From the NCBI RefSeq assembly GCF_003641205.1, contig NZ_CP032762.1, positions 4,278,001 through 4,342,000 of the forward strand: a DNA stretch of 64,000 nt. Reading direction: 5' to 3'. Source of the DNA: Rhodococcus sp. P1Y. Lineage in GTDB: Bacteria > Actinomycetota > Actinomycetes > Mycobacteriales > Mycobacteriaceae. Numbering within the stretch: the first letter of the stretch is position 1; every line of letters starts with the position of its first letter. The notes below the pieces were generated by a model, which was not told where the DNA came from, did not search any database, and worked only from the letters and a program-made list of their open reading frames with translations. The translations under genes were made by a program, and so were the position numbers. Shown one piece after another: positions 33,918 through 42,225 of the stretch.

Positions 33918-36023
33918 ATGACAGAAGCACCGGCAACCCCGACAGACCTGCGCACCGACGCCGAGCGACTGCTCCGCGAACTCGCAGGCCCCGACGCGCA
34001 CCTGCGCGAGGATCAGTGGGTTGCCATCGAGGCCCTCGTCGTACATCGGCGCCGCGCCCTCGTGGTGCAGCGCACGGGCTGGGGAAAATCGGCGGTCTAC
34101 TTCATTGCCGCCAAGCTCCTTCGTGCGCAAGGTCTCGGCCCGACCGTCATCGTGTCCCCTCTGCTGGCGTTGATGCGAAACCAGGTGGCTGCGGCCGAGC
34201 GAGCGGGAGTCAAGGCCGCCACCATCAACTCGGGCAACATGACCGAATGGGAGGACATTCACGCAGATGTCGCGGCGGGCAACCTCGATGTGCTACTCGT
34301 CAGCCCCGAGCGCCTCAACAACCCCGACTTCCGCGACCAGGTGCTGCCATCGCTGGCCGGCGACGCGGGCCTCGTCGTGGTCGACGAGGCACACTGCGTT
34401 TCCGACTGGGGGCACGACTTCCGCCCGGACTACCGTCGAATCCGAACACTGATCGCCGAACTGCGGGAAGGGATTCCAGTCCTTGCCACCACCGCGACCG
34501 CGAACGACCGGGTGGTCTCGGACGTCGCGGCGCAGCTGGGAGTGGGAGGCGGGGACACTCTCGTTCTGCGGGGTGGCCTCGAACGCGAATCGCTGCACCT
34601 CTCGGTGGTGAAGATCGAGAACTCAACCGAACGGGCAGCCTGGCTGGCCTCGCACCTCGACAAGCTTCCCGGGTCCGGAATCATCTACACGTTGACCGTC
34701 TCCGCGGCGCGCGACCTCGCAAGCCTGCTGTCCGATCAGGGACTGGCAGTGGCGTCGTACACCGGGCAGACGGACACGACAGAGCGTGAATCCCTGGAGA
34801 ACGACCTACTCAACAACGACGTCAAGGCCCTGGTTGCCACGTCCGCTCTGGGAATGGGGTTCGACAAGCCGGACCTCGGCTTCGTCGTACACATGGGAGC
34901 GCCTTCGTCACCGATTTCGTACTACCAGCAGGTCGGACGTGCAGGGCGCGCCACCGAGCGCGCAGACGTCATCCTGTTGCCCGGTCACGAGGACAGGCAG
35001 ATCTGGAGTTATTTCGCATCGGTGGCGTTCCCGCGCGAGCATGTGGTTCGGCAAGTCATCGAGAACCTCGATCCAGTGAAGCCGCTGTCGACGCCGGCGC
35101 TCGAACCACTGGTCGATCTCAATCGCAGTCGGCTGGAGATGGTGCTCAAGGTCCTCGACGTCGATGGAGCGGTTCAGCGCGTTCGAGGTGGATGGATCTC
35201 CACTGGGCAGGACTGGACGTACGACGCCGAACGATACGAGCGCCTCGAGCAGGCCAGGGACGCGGAACAAGAGGCCATGGTCGAGTATCAGCGCACCGAC
35301 GGCTGCCGAATGGAGTTTCTTCGACGCCAGTTGGACGACCCCGACCTCGGAGACGGACCGAGCAAGTGTGGCCGGTGTGACAACTGCACAGGGCAGTCCT
35401 ACTCCCCACAGGTCGACCCCGCCGCCGTCGACGCGGCCAAGAGCCGACTCGACCGACCGGGATTCGACCTTCAGCCTCGCAAGCAGTGGCCGAGCGGGAT
35501 GAAGAAGCTGGGGGTCTCGCTGTCGGGAAAGATCTCCGACGGTCCCGAGCCGGGCAGAATTCTCGGCCGGATGACCGATTTGGGATGGGGTGGACGGCTA
35601 CGGGCGGTGCTGGACGGACCGGACGGTCCGGCTCCGTCCGCCCTCATCGACGGCTGCATCAAAGTATTGGCGTCATGGGACTGGAAGGTGAGGCCGACTT
35701 CGGTCCTCGCACTGGAATCGGACAGTCACCCAGAACTGGTTCGCTCGGTAGCAGCCGAGCTCGCACGCATCGGCAGGCTGGTCGACCTGGGAATTCTTCA
35801 TAAGCGACCGGATCATCCGCGGGTCACCGCCGCCAATTCGGCGTTCAGGGTGGCGGGCCTGGTCGATTCGTGGGAGGTCCCCGACCTGACGGGTACCGAT
35901 GGCCCGATACTGCTGGTCGACCTGGTGACCGACACCGGATGGACGTTCACGTGTGCGTCCGTTGCGTTGGCGCAGGCAGGTGCGGACGCCGTTCTGCCGT
36001 TCGCTCTGGCAACCCCCAAGTAG
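33918..36023 (+). CDS. RecQ-family DNA helicase with a phosphoribosyltransferase-like C-terminal domain
   Basis: A 701-residue superfamily 2 helicase. Walker A VVQRTGWGKSAVYF near residue 53, DEAH box VVDEAHCVSDWGHDFRPDYR near 155, motif III TTATAN, and motif VI QQVGRAGRATER near 340. A RecQ-type zinc cluster (Cys in GCRMEF, then CGRCDNC) lies near 466-490. No HRDC domain is seen. Residues about 595-698 instead resemble a ComF-like PRTase, ending ILLVDLVTDTGWTFTCASVA with the PRPP-loop pattern. DNA unwinding is expected; the role of the tail is unknown. ATG start follows a G-rich site. Confidence 0.86.
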   Translation: MTEAPATPTDLRTDAERLLRELAGPDAHLREDQWVAIEALVVHRRRALVVQRTGWGKSAVYFIAAKLLRAQGLGPTVIVSPLLALMRNQVAAAERAGVKAATINSGNMTEWEDIHADVAAGNLDVLLVSPERLNNPDFRDQVLPSLAGDAGLVVVDEAHCVSDWGHDFRPDYRRIRTLIAELREGIPVLATTATANDRVVSDVAAQLGVGGGDTLVLRGGLERESLHLSVVKIENSTERAAWLASHLDKLPGSGIIYTLTVSAARDLASLLSDQGLAVASYTGQTDTTERESLENDLLNNDVKALVATSALGMGFDKPDLGFVVHMGAPSSPISYYQQVGRAGRATERADVILLPGHEDRQIWSYFASVAFPREHVVRQVIENLDPVKPLSTPALEPLVDLNRSRLEMVLKVLDVDGAVQRVRGGWISTGQDWTYDAERYERLEQARDAEQEAMVEYQRTDGCRMEFLRRQLDDPDLGDGPSKCGRCDNCTGQSYSPQVDPAAVDAAKSRLDRPGFDLQPRKQWPSGMKKLGVSLSGKISDGPEPGRILGRMTDLGWGGRLRAVLDGPDGPAPSALIDGCIKVLASWDWKVRPTSVLALESDSHPELVRSVAAELARIGRLVDLGILHKRPDHPRVTAANSAFRVAGLVDSWEVPDLTGTDGPILLVDLVTDTGWTFTCASVALAQAGADAVLPFALATPK

Positions 36024-36141
36024 AGGCAGGCCCGGTCGCGCCACGATCGAACCGGACACTTCGGACAAGGCTGATCGACGACGCCGGACGGCTCACAACA
36101 TCGTTGCCGAATCGGCCCCGCGTTACCCCGAATCGCACGTT

Positions 36142-36157
36142 TGTGACCAGCGTCACA
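36142..36157. promoter_or_regulatory. CRP/GlxR-type site upstream of ectA
   Basis: TGTGACCAGCGTCACA is an exact TGTGA-N6-TCACA palindrome, the consensus of actinobacterial cAMP receptor proteins, within the 229-base gap between the helicase and ectA, about 95 bases before the ATG. The core also contains GTGAC and GTCAC four bases apart, so a two-component osmotic regulator cannot be excluded. Nothing else in the gap was recognised. Confidence 0.6.
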
Positions 36158-36252
36158 ATCGGCCTCCAACCTGGGGAAGCAAGGGTGTTTGAGAGACCAA
36201 TTCTCGTGGGTAGATGAAATGCCATGGCCACCTTGTTAAGTTTGTATTTCCA

Positions 36253-38076
36253 ATGAAGCCCGCACAGCTGAGAGCGACCACAATCACTGCGCCGGACGCA
36301 GTGAAGTTCCGTAAGCCAAAGGTTTCCGACGGAGTCCGGCTCTGGGAAATCGCGAGAGACTCGAAAGTACTCGATCTTAATTCGAGCTACTCCTACGTAC
36401 TGTGGTGCAGAGACTTCTCCGCCACTTCCGTCGTCTCCGACGTCGACGGGCGAGCAGTTGGTTTCGTCACCGGCTACATCCGGCAGGACGCCCCCACAAC
36501 ATTTTTCGTGTGGCAGGTCGCGGTCGATGCTGATCAACGAGGCAAGGGCCTCGCCGGCAAGATGCTCAACGAACTTCTCGACCGCCTTACCCCACAGGGC
36601 ATCACGCACCTGGAGACGACGATCAGCCCCGACAACGAAGCGTCGATTGCGCTGTTCACGGCCCTCGCTCGAACACGAGGAACCGAGATAAGAAAATCAG
36701 ATCTGTTCGCGCCCAATGATTTCCCTGATAGCCACGAGGCAGAGGAGCTCTACACAGTAGGGCCGGCCACCGTGCGCACAAACGAAAGGAACAAGCAGAA
36801 CATGACCGAAAAGACAATCACCACAGAGAAGCCCGACGTCTTCGAGACCGTCGAGTCCGCCGTCCGCAGTTACAGCCGCCAGTGGCCCGCTGTGTTCAAG
36901 ACCGCGAAGAACTCGACCCTCATGGACGAGAACGGCCGCGAGTACCTCGACTTCTTCGGTGGCGCAGGCGCATTGAACTACGGCCACAACAACCAGATCC
37001 TCAAGGACGCGCTGGTCGACTACATCCAGAGCGACGGCATCACGCACGGGCTCGACATGTCGACTGTCGCGAAGCGGGAGTTCCTCGAGTCCTTCAAGAA
37101 GAACATCCTCGATCCCCGCGGACTCGACTACAAGGTCCAGTTCCCCGGGCCGACAGGTGCCAACACAGTCGAAGCAGCACTCAAGCTGGCTCGTAAGGTG
37201 ACCGGCCGCGAGTCGATCATCAACTTCACCAACGCATTCCACGGCATGACACTCGGCGCGTTGTCGGTCACCGGCAACTCGATGAAGCGAGCTGGCGCCG
37301 GAATCCCGCTGGTGCACACCACGCCGATGCCGTACGACAACTACTTCGGCGGCGTCACGGAGGACTTCCAGTGGTTCGAGCGTGTCCTCGACGACTCCGG
37401 TAGTGGCTTCAACCGCCCGGCCGCAGTGATCGTCGAGACCATTCAGGGTGAGGGCGGCATCAACGTCGCGCGACCGGAATGGCTGCGTGCATTGGCCGAA
37501 TTGTGCTCGCGCCGAGAGATCCTGCTGATCGTCGACGACGTTCAGATGGGCTGCGGTCGTACCGGCCAGTTCTTCTCGTTCGAGGAGGCGGGCATCGTTC
37601 CCGACATCGTCACGCTGTCGAAGTCGATCGGTGGCTACGGAATGCCGATGGCCCTCACACTGTTCAAGCCCGAACTCGATGTGTGGGCACCGGGCGAGCA
37701 CAACGGGACGTTCCGCGGTTTCAATCCCTCGTTCGTCACCTCGAAGACGGCCATCGACACCTACTGGTCCGACGACAAGTTCGAGAAGGAAGTTCTCGCC
37801 AAGGGTGAGCACATCCAGGACAACTTCATCAAGCTCTGCGCCAAGTTCGACGGCGTGTCCACTCGTGGACGCGGCATGGTCCAGGCGTTGGTTTTCGACG
37901 AGCCGGAGAAGGCGGGCAAGGTTGCCGCACTCTGCTACGACGAAGGTCTGCTCGTCGAAACTGCAGGTCCGTCGGACGAAGTCGTCAAGTTGCTTCCTCC
38001 GCTGACCACCACGATCGAGGAACTGGATCGCGGACTCGACATCATTGCAGGCGCGACCGCAAAAGTGTGCTCCTGA
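36253..38076 (+). CDS. ectAB: L-2,4-diaminobutyrate acetyltransferase and diaminobutyrate–2-oxoglutarate transaminase in one frame (EctA-EctB)
   Basis: A 607-codon open frame with no stop between two enzymes that are normally separate. Codons 1 to about 170 are EctA, a GNAT acetyltransferase (SSYSYVLWCRDFSATSVV, FVWQVAVDADQRGKGLAGKM). A 14-residue linker leads to codon 184, the Met of EctB, a class III aminotransferase (DFFGGAGALNYGHNN, PGPTGANTVEAALKLARKV, LLIVDDVQMGCGRTG, LSKSIGGYGMP with the PLP Lys). Together they convert aspartate semialdehyde to acetyl-diaminobutyrate. AAAGGA lies 11 bases before the internal ATG at 36802, so EctB may also be made alone. The start at 36253 is preferred, 36214 is possible. 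Confidence 0.88.
   Translation: MKPAQLRATTITAPDAVKFRKPKVSDGVRLWEIARDSKVLDLNSSYSYVLWCRDFSATSVVSDVDGRAVGFVTGYIRQDAPTTFFVWQVAVDADQRGKGLAGKMLNELLDRLTPQGITHLETTISPDNEASIALFTALARTRGTEIRKSDLFAPNDFPDSHEAEELYTVGPATVRTNERNKQNMTEKTITTEKPDVFETVESAVRSYSRQWPAVFKTAKNSTLMDENGREYLDFFGGAGALNYGHNNQILKDALVDYIQSDGITHGLDMSTVAKREFLESFKKNILDPRGLDYKVQFPGPTGANTVEAALKLARKVTGRESIINFTNAFHGMTLGALSVTGNSMKRAGAGIPLVHTTPMPYDNYFGGVTEDFQWFERVLDDSGSGFNRPAAVIVETIQGEGGINVARPEWLRALAELCSRREILLIVDDVQMGCGRTGQFFSFEEAGIVPDIVTLSKSIGGYGMPMALTLFKPELDVWAPGEHNGTFRGFNPSFVTSKTAIDTYWSDDKFEKEVLAKGEHIQDNFIKLCAKFDGVSTRGRGMVQALVFDEPEKAGKVAALCYDEGLLVETAGPSDEVVKLLPPLTTTIEELDRGLDIIAGATAKVCS
36802..38076 (+). CDS. ectB: Possible separately initiated EctB from an internal ATG
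   Basis: The ATG at 36802 opens MTEKTITTEKPDVFETVESA, the expected N-terminus of a normal-length (424-residue) diaminobutyrate–2-oxoglutarate transaminase, and is preceded by AAAGGA. A standalone EctB is therefore plausible even though the frame continues upstream into EctA. The first step of ectoine synthesis is aspartate semialdehyde plus glutamate to 2,4-diaminobutyrate. Confidence 0.6.
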   Translation: MTEKTITTEKPDVFETVESAVRSYSRQWPAVFKTAKNSTLMDENGREYLDFFGGAGALNYGHNNQILKDALVDYIQSDGITHGLDMSTVAKREFLESFKKNILDPRGLDYKVQFPGPTGANTVEAALKLARKVTGRESIINFTNAFHGMTLGALSVTGNSMKRAGAGIPLVHTTPMPYDNYFGGVTEDFQWFERVLDDSGSGFNRPAAVIVETIQGEGGINVARPEWLRALAELCSRREILLIVDDVQMGCGRTGQFFSFEEAGIVPDIVTLSKSIGGYGMPMALTLFKPELDVWAPGEHNGTFRGFNPSFVTSKTAIDTYWSDDKFEKEVLAKGEHIQDNFIKLCAKFDGVSTRGRGMVQALVFDEPEKAGKVAALCYDEGLLVETAGPSDEVVKLLPPLTTTIEELDRGLDIIAGATAKVCS

Positions 38077-38083
38077 GCGATCG

Positions 38084-38107
38084 GGAGTGGAGCCTGAAAA
38101 GTGAATC
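38084..38107 (+). repeat. Dispersed GGAGCCTG repeat, copy 4
   Basis: GGAGTGGAGCCTGAAAAGTGAATC, a diverged copy (GAAAAGTGAA in place of CGGAATGACC), in the 76-base ectB–ectC gap. An inverted copy lies just past ectC. Confidence 0.6.
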
Positions 38108-38152
38108 GGGCTCAGCTTTGGCAGTAGTCGTACCACCGAAGGGAGACAACAC

Positions 38153-38551
38153 ATGATTGTGCGTACCACGCAGGAAATAACCGGAACCGACCGCGACATC
38201 TCGAGCGAGGACGGCAACTGGCGCAGCAAGCGCATCATCCTCGGCGGCGACAAGGTCGGATTTTCGTTCCACGAGACGACCATCAAGGCCGGCACGGTGA
38301 ACAACTTTCACTACGCCAACCACGTCGAGGCTGTGTGGCTCATCGAAGGTGAAGGCACACTGACCGATCGCGAGACCGGCGAGACCTACGAGCTCGGTGC
38401 AGGTTCGATGTACCTGCTCAACGGAAACGAACGCCATACCGTCGAACCGCGCACCCAAATGCGCATGTTGTGTGTGTTCAACCCACCAGTGGTGGGTAAC
38501 GAAACGCACGACGAGAACGGCGTCTACCCACTCGTGGAAGTTCCCGCCTGA
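38153..38551 (+). CDS. ectC: L-ectoine synthase
   Basis: A 132-residue cupin that cyclises N-gamma-acetyl-diaminobutyrate to ectoine. Markers: MIVRTTQEITGTDRDISSED, GFSFHETTIKAGTVNNFHYA, the metal and substrate region EAVWLIEGEGTL, and LNGNERHTVEPRTQMRMLCV. Length is normal for the family. A GAAGGGAG site lies ten bases before the ATG. It is 76 bases downstream of ectB in the same direction, completing the pathway; no ectD hydroxylase follows, so the product is expected to be ectoine rather than hydroxyectoine unless ectD is elsewhere. Confidence 0.95.
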   Translation: MIVRTTQEITGTDRDISSEDGNWRSKRIILGGDKVGFSFHETTIKAGTVNNFHYANHVEAVWLIEGEGTLTDRETGETYELGAGSMYLLNGNERHTVEPRTQMRMLCVFNPPVVGNETHDENGVYPLVEVPA

Positions 38552-38556
38552 CCCTG

Positions 38557-38580
38557 GTCACTCCGCAGGCTGCGCTCCCG
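38557..38580 (-). repeat. Dispersed GGAGCCTGCGG repeat, copy 5
   Basis: On the minus strand CGGGAGCGCAGCCTGCGGAG followed by TGACC. It fills the 43-base gap between ectC and the next gene and is inverted relative to copy 4, so the two copies bracket ectC. Confidence 0.75.
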
Positions 38581-38594
38581 CTTAACCTGATCTT

Positions 38595-39527
38595 GTGACT
38601 TCGCCCCGCTCGAACGCTGTAGCCATCGGACCCGAAGAGGACCGAAAGTTGGTGGCAGCGGTCGAGCGGGGCGGCGGCGTCTCTGCACCCCTCGTCGACG
38701 CATCCGCCCTGATCTGGACCGCGGGACCGGAAGAATTTCCCGAAACCTTGCCCGCACACGTTCGTTGGGTTCAACTTCCCAGCGCCGGTGTCGAATCGTG
38801 GTTCGAGGCGGGCACAATCGACGCACACCCCGACGTCCAATTCACTTCGGCTGCAGGTGCATACGCAGCCACGGTGGCAGAGCACGCTCTGTCGTTACTC
38901 CTGGCGGGCGTTCGCGCGTTGCCCGAGCACCTGGCCGCCCGGACCTGGGATTCGCGGCACTTCTACGACCGAATCGGCACCCTACGCGGCGCGACGGTAA
39001 CGATCGTCGGCGCCGGCGGTATCGGCCGCGCGCTGATTCCGATGCTTGCTTCCCTCGGGGCCGACGTCATCGCTGTCAATCGCTCGGGGAAACCAGTTCC
39101 CGGTGCTCGGCGATCGCTCCCGGTCAGCGCACTCGACGAAGTGTGGGCCAGCACAGATCACGTGGTCGTCGCAGCCCCCTCGACGGCAGCGACACATCAC
39201 CTCGTAGGTGCAGCCGAGCTCGCCCGCCTACGGCCCCATTCCTGGGTGATCAACGTCGCGCGCGGACCTCTCGTCGATACCGATGCAGTGGTCGCTGCAC
39301 TGCAGGCAGGCACGATCGGCGGCGTCGGGCTCGACGTCACCGACCCCGAACCGCTCCCCGACGGTCACCCGCTCTGGACCCTGACGAACGCCATCGTCAC
39401 CCCTCACGACTCCAATCCGCCGCGGCTGAAGAACGCCGCATACGCCGACTTCGTCGAAGCGAACGTGAATCGCTTCGTCACCGGTGAACCGCTGGCCGCC
39501 CCGATCGATCGGGTCCAGGGGTACTGA
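38595..39527 (+). CDS. D-isomer-specific 2-hydroxyacid dehydrogenase family protein
   Basis: A 310-residue NAD(P)-dependent dehydrogenase. Rossmann motif VTIVGAGGIGRALIPML, catalytic Arg in INVARGPLVDTDAV, Glu in DVTDPEPLPDGHPLW and His in AIVTPHDSNPPR. GTG start. It follows ectC by 43 bases and precedes the sirtuin by 17, all on the plus strand, so it may be co-transcribed with ect genes, though no role in ectoine synthesis is known. Only modestly similar to the dehydrogenase at 19154-20119. Confidence 0.9.
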   Translation: MTSPRSNAVAIGPEEDRKLVAAVERGGGVSAPLVDASALIWTAGPEEFPETLPAHVRWVQLPSAGVESWFEAGTIDAHPDVQFTSAAGAYAATVAEHALSLLLAGVRALPEHLAARTWDSRHFYDRIGTLRGATVTIVGAGGIGRALIPMLASLGADVIAVNRSGKPVPGARRSLPVSALDEVWASTDHVVVAAPSTAATHHLVGAAELARLRPHSWVINVARGPLVDTDAVVAALQAGTIGGVGLDVTDPEPLPDGHPLWTLTNAIVTPHDSNPPRLKNAAYADFVEANVNRFVTGEPLAAPIDRVQGY

Positions 39528-39544
39528 GCGCTAACCTGGAAGAC

Positions 39545-40405
39545 GTGCACGCACCCGTCCGACACGACACCGGCCCGGCGCAGCTCGAAACCATGGTTCG
39601 ACTGCTGTCGGGCAAACGCATCGTGGTCGTATCGGGAGCGGGAATGTCCACCGATTCGGGTATCCCCGACTATCGCGGCCCCGACTCCCCTCCTCGCAAC
39701 CCGATGACGTTCCAGCAATTTGTCGGTGACGACGAGTTCAGGCGCCACTACTGGGCACGCAACCACGTCGGATGGCGGCACATGGACGCAGCGCGGCCGA
39801 ACGAGGGCCACCGTGCGCTCGCTGCGCTCGAACGTCGCGGAATCGTGTCCGGAGTGATAACCCAGAACGTCGACATGCTCCACACCAAAGCAGGCAGCAG
39901 GAACGTCATCGATCTCCATGGTGTGTACGCCCGAGTCCGCTGTCTCGAGTGCGAGCGGCTCATCTCGCGCTTCACCTTGGCTGCGCGGCTCGACAGCCTC
40001 AACCCCGGCTTTCTGGAGAGCGTCGCGCCCGCTCAGGGCGTGGAGATCGCCCCCGACGCCGATGCCATCATCACCGACACCGCTCACTTCCGCATGGTCG
40101 ACTGCGAGCACTGTGGCGGCGTCCTCAAACCCGACATCGTCTACTTCGGTGAAAGTGTGCCGAAACCGCGGGTCGCGCAGGCCTTCGACCTCGTCGATCA
40201 CGCCGATGCGATTCTCGTGGTCGGATCCTCGTTGACGGTCATGTCCGGGCTCAGGTTCGTTCGACGGGCAGCGAAAGCCGGCCTCCCGATCGTCGTCGTC
40301 AACCGGGGTTCCACTCGAGGCGACGAATTCGCCACCATCACCAGCCACGCAGGATGCTCCGAGACGCTCGTGGGCCTACTGGACGCGCTTCCGCCGGTCG
40401 CCTGA
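39545..40405 (+). CDS. Sir2-family NAD-dependent protein deacetylase/deacylase (class II-like)
   Basis: A 286-residue sirtuin. NAD-binding GAGMSTDSGIPDYRG near residue 32, TQNVDMLHTKAG, the catalytic His in VIDLHGVYARVRC, and a zinc ribbon with CLEC and CEHCGG. VGSSLTVMSGLRFV binds the adenosine. The lengthy insert between zinc Cys pairs resembles SIRT4-like class II sirtuins, which often remove acyl or lipoyl groups. GTG start. Target proteins cannot be inferred; the neighbouring acetyltransferase-encoding ect genes are probably unrelated to its substrates. Confidence 0.92.
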   Translation: MHAPVRHDTGPAQLETMVRLLSGKRIVVVSGAGMSTDSGIPDYRGPDSPPRNPMTFQQFVGDDEFRRHYWARNHVGWRHMDAARPNEGHRALAALERRGIVSGVITQNVDMLHTKAGSRNVIDLHGVYARVRCLECERLISRFTLAARLDSLNPGFLESVAPAQGVEIAPDADAIITDTAHFRMVDCEHCGGVLKPDIVYFGESVPKPRVAQAFDLVDHADAILVVGSSLTVMSGLRFVRRAAKAGLPIVVVNRGSTRGDEFATITSHAGCSETLVGLLDALPPVA

Positions 40406-40420
40406 ACAGGTCGCCGAACG

Positions 40421-42118
40421 TCACATCAGCATGTGGGTGTCGTCCTCCACCTCGAGCCGGCCCGGCAACAACGTGAACGCGGAGATGGCGCCGAGGAATG
40501 CACTTCCGGCCGCCGCAACCGACGACACGTGCATTCCATGAATGAAAGCGGATTTGGCGTCCGCCACGAACGTGGTCAGCGTGGCTTCGGCGTTCTGTTT
40601 CTGTTCCGCGAGAACATCAGCGGGGATCTGTGATGCCTGTGGCAGCGCGGCACGGGCCTGTAGTGCCTCCGCGGACCTGCCGACGAATTCGAGTGCACCG
40701 CCGATCGATTCGCTCGCATCGGCAGTCGCGAGCGGAGTGATACGAACTTCTGCCGGTAGCTGGGACACGATCTGCGACGGTTGATCGAGTGCAGCAGCAA
40801 CCTTCTCGGGCGTCCCGGCGCCCAAGTCGGCTCGGAACGACATTGCAAGCAACGACCCGAGGACTGCGACCCCGAGTGCGCCCGCGACCTGCCTGACGGT
40901 GTTGTTCACCGCCGATCCCGCGCCTGCCTTGTCCCGCGGGACCGCACCCATGATGGCGTTGGTGGCAGGCGTCATCGTCAGGCCCATTCCCGAGCCGAGC
41001 GCGAACATCTGGACTTCGACGATCCACTGAGGAGTGCTCTCCCCCACGAGGCCGTAGGACAACATCGAGAGCGCGAAGAGAGTCAGACCCGAACCCGCGA
41101 CGTACCGCGCCCCGAGCTTTTCGGACAGACGCGCCGCCTGACTCGCCGCGATCATCACACCGGCCGCTACGGCGATGAGTGCGACGCCCGCAGCAAGTGG
41201 GGTATATCCACGGATGGCCTGCAGGTAGTACGCGAGGTAGAACGTTGCACCCATGAGCGAGAAGAACACGAGCGCAATGGAAATGGTGCCCGCGGAGAAT
41301 TGGCGGTTCTTGAACAATGTCACGTCGATCGTCGGGTGCGAGCTTCGCCGTTCGAGAATCACGAACAGCGTCAGCAGGATCAAACCGAGGACGATAGCGC
41401 CCAGTGAACGCCATTGGAGCCAATCGTTGGTGTTGCCGCCTTCGATGATTCCGAAGACGAGCACGACGAGAGCGACGATGGACAGAACGACACCGAAGGG
41501 GTCGATCTTTCCGGGGTTCGGATCCTTCGACTCCGGCACCAGCAGGAAGATCAGCACGACCCCGATGATGACAATAGGCACGTTGACGAGGAAAACCGAA
41601 CCCCACCAGAAGAATTCGAGCAGCGCACCACCGGTGATGGGACCGAGAGCGATGGCAATTCCCGACGCCGCCGCCCAGATCCCGATGGCTTTGGGGCGCT
41701 CCTCCGGCTCGAACACGTTCTGAATGATCGACAGAGTCTGCGGCTGGACGGCTGCGGCACCGATACCCATCAACGCGCGATAGACGATGAGCTCGGTGGC
41801 GGTGTCCGCGGTGGAACACAACGCCGAGGTGATCCCGAAGAGCACCATCCCCACGACGAGCGTGCGTTTGCGCCCGATGCGATCACCAGTGACGCCCCAC
41901 ACGATGAGCAGACCGGCGAAGACCACGGCATAGCTGTCCACCGCCCACTGCATCGCGCTCTGCGACGCATCGAGATCTGCCTGAATGGTCTTGAGCGCGA
42001 CGTTGAGGATGGTGTTGTCGAGGATGACGACAAGCAGGCACACCACCATGACCGCGAGTACGAACCACCGCCGTCCGTACACGGTGTCCGCGTCGGTGGG
42101 GATATCGGTCCGCTCCAT
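40421..42118 (-). CDS. DHA2-family MFS drug-efflux transporter (EmrB/QacA-like, 14 helices)
   Basis: A 565-residue membrane protein. Motif A GVTGDRIGRKRTLVVGM, motif C GIAIALGPITGGALLEFFWW and the first-helix LLVVILDNTILNVALKTIQ are typical of 14-segment H+ antiporters. The large C-terminal loop (QARAALPQASQIPADVLAEQ region) before the last helix is family-typical. The ATG at 42118 is chosen because GGGAG lies nine bases upstream. It converges on the sirtuin with a 15-base gap. No adjacent TetR/MarR regulator is present. The exported compound is unknown. Confidence 0.9.
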   Translation of the reverse strand: MERTDIPTDADTVYGRRWFVLAVMVVCLLVVILDNTILNVALKTIQADLDASQSAMQWAVDSYAVVFAGLLIVWGVTGDRIGRKRTLVVGMVLFGITSALCSTADTATELIVYRALMGIGAAAVQPQTLSIIQNVFEPEERPKAIGIWAAASGIAIALGPITGGALLEFFWWGSVFLVNVPIVIIGVVLIFLLVPESKDPNPGKIDPFGVVLSIVALVVLVFGIIEGGNTNDWLQWRSLGAIVLGLILLTLFVILERRSSHPTIDVTLFKNRQFSAGTISIALVFFSLMGATFYLAYYLQAIRGYTPLAAGVALIAVAAGVMIAASQAARLSEKLGARYVAGSGLTLFALSMLSYGLVGESTPQWIVEVQMFALGSGMGLTMTPATNAIMGAVPRDKAGAGSAVNNTVRQVAGALGVAVLGSLLAMSFRADLGAGTPEKVAAALDQPSQIVSQLPAEVRITPLATADASESIGGALEFVGRSAEALQARAALPQASQIPADVLAEQKQNAEATLTTFVADAKSAFIHGMHVSSVAAAGSAFLGAISAFTLLPGRLEVEDDTHMLM

Positions 42119-42225
42119 GGTGCACTCCCAGCTCAGGTCTGTGCAGATCATGCAACTGCGAATGCACCTGCACCGCAACACCTACGAGAGAAAATGGACC
42201 GCTTTGTCCGGTATGAGAGGAAATA

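Noticed and set aside
36697..38304. 535-codon minus-strand open frame opposite ectB and ectC
   Set aside because: The plus strand encodes clear EctB and EctC; the antisense product resembles nothing and follows the codon-position bias of the sense genes.
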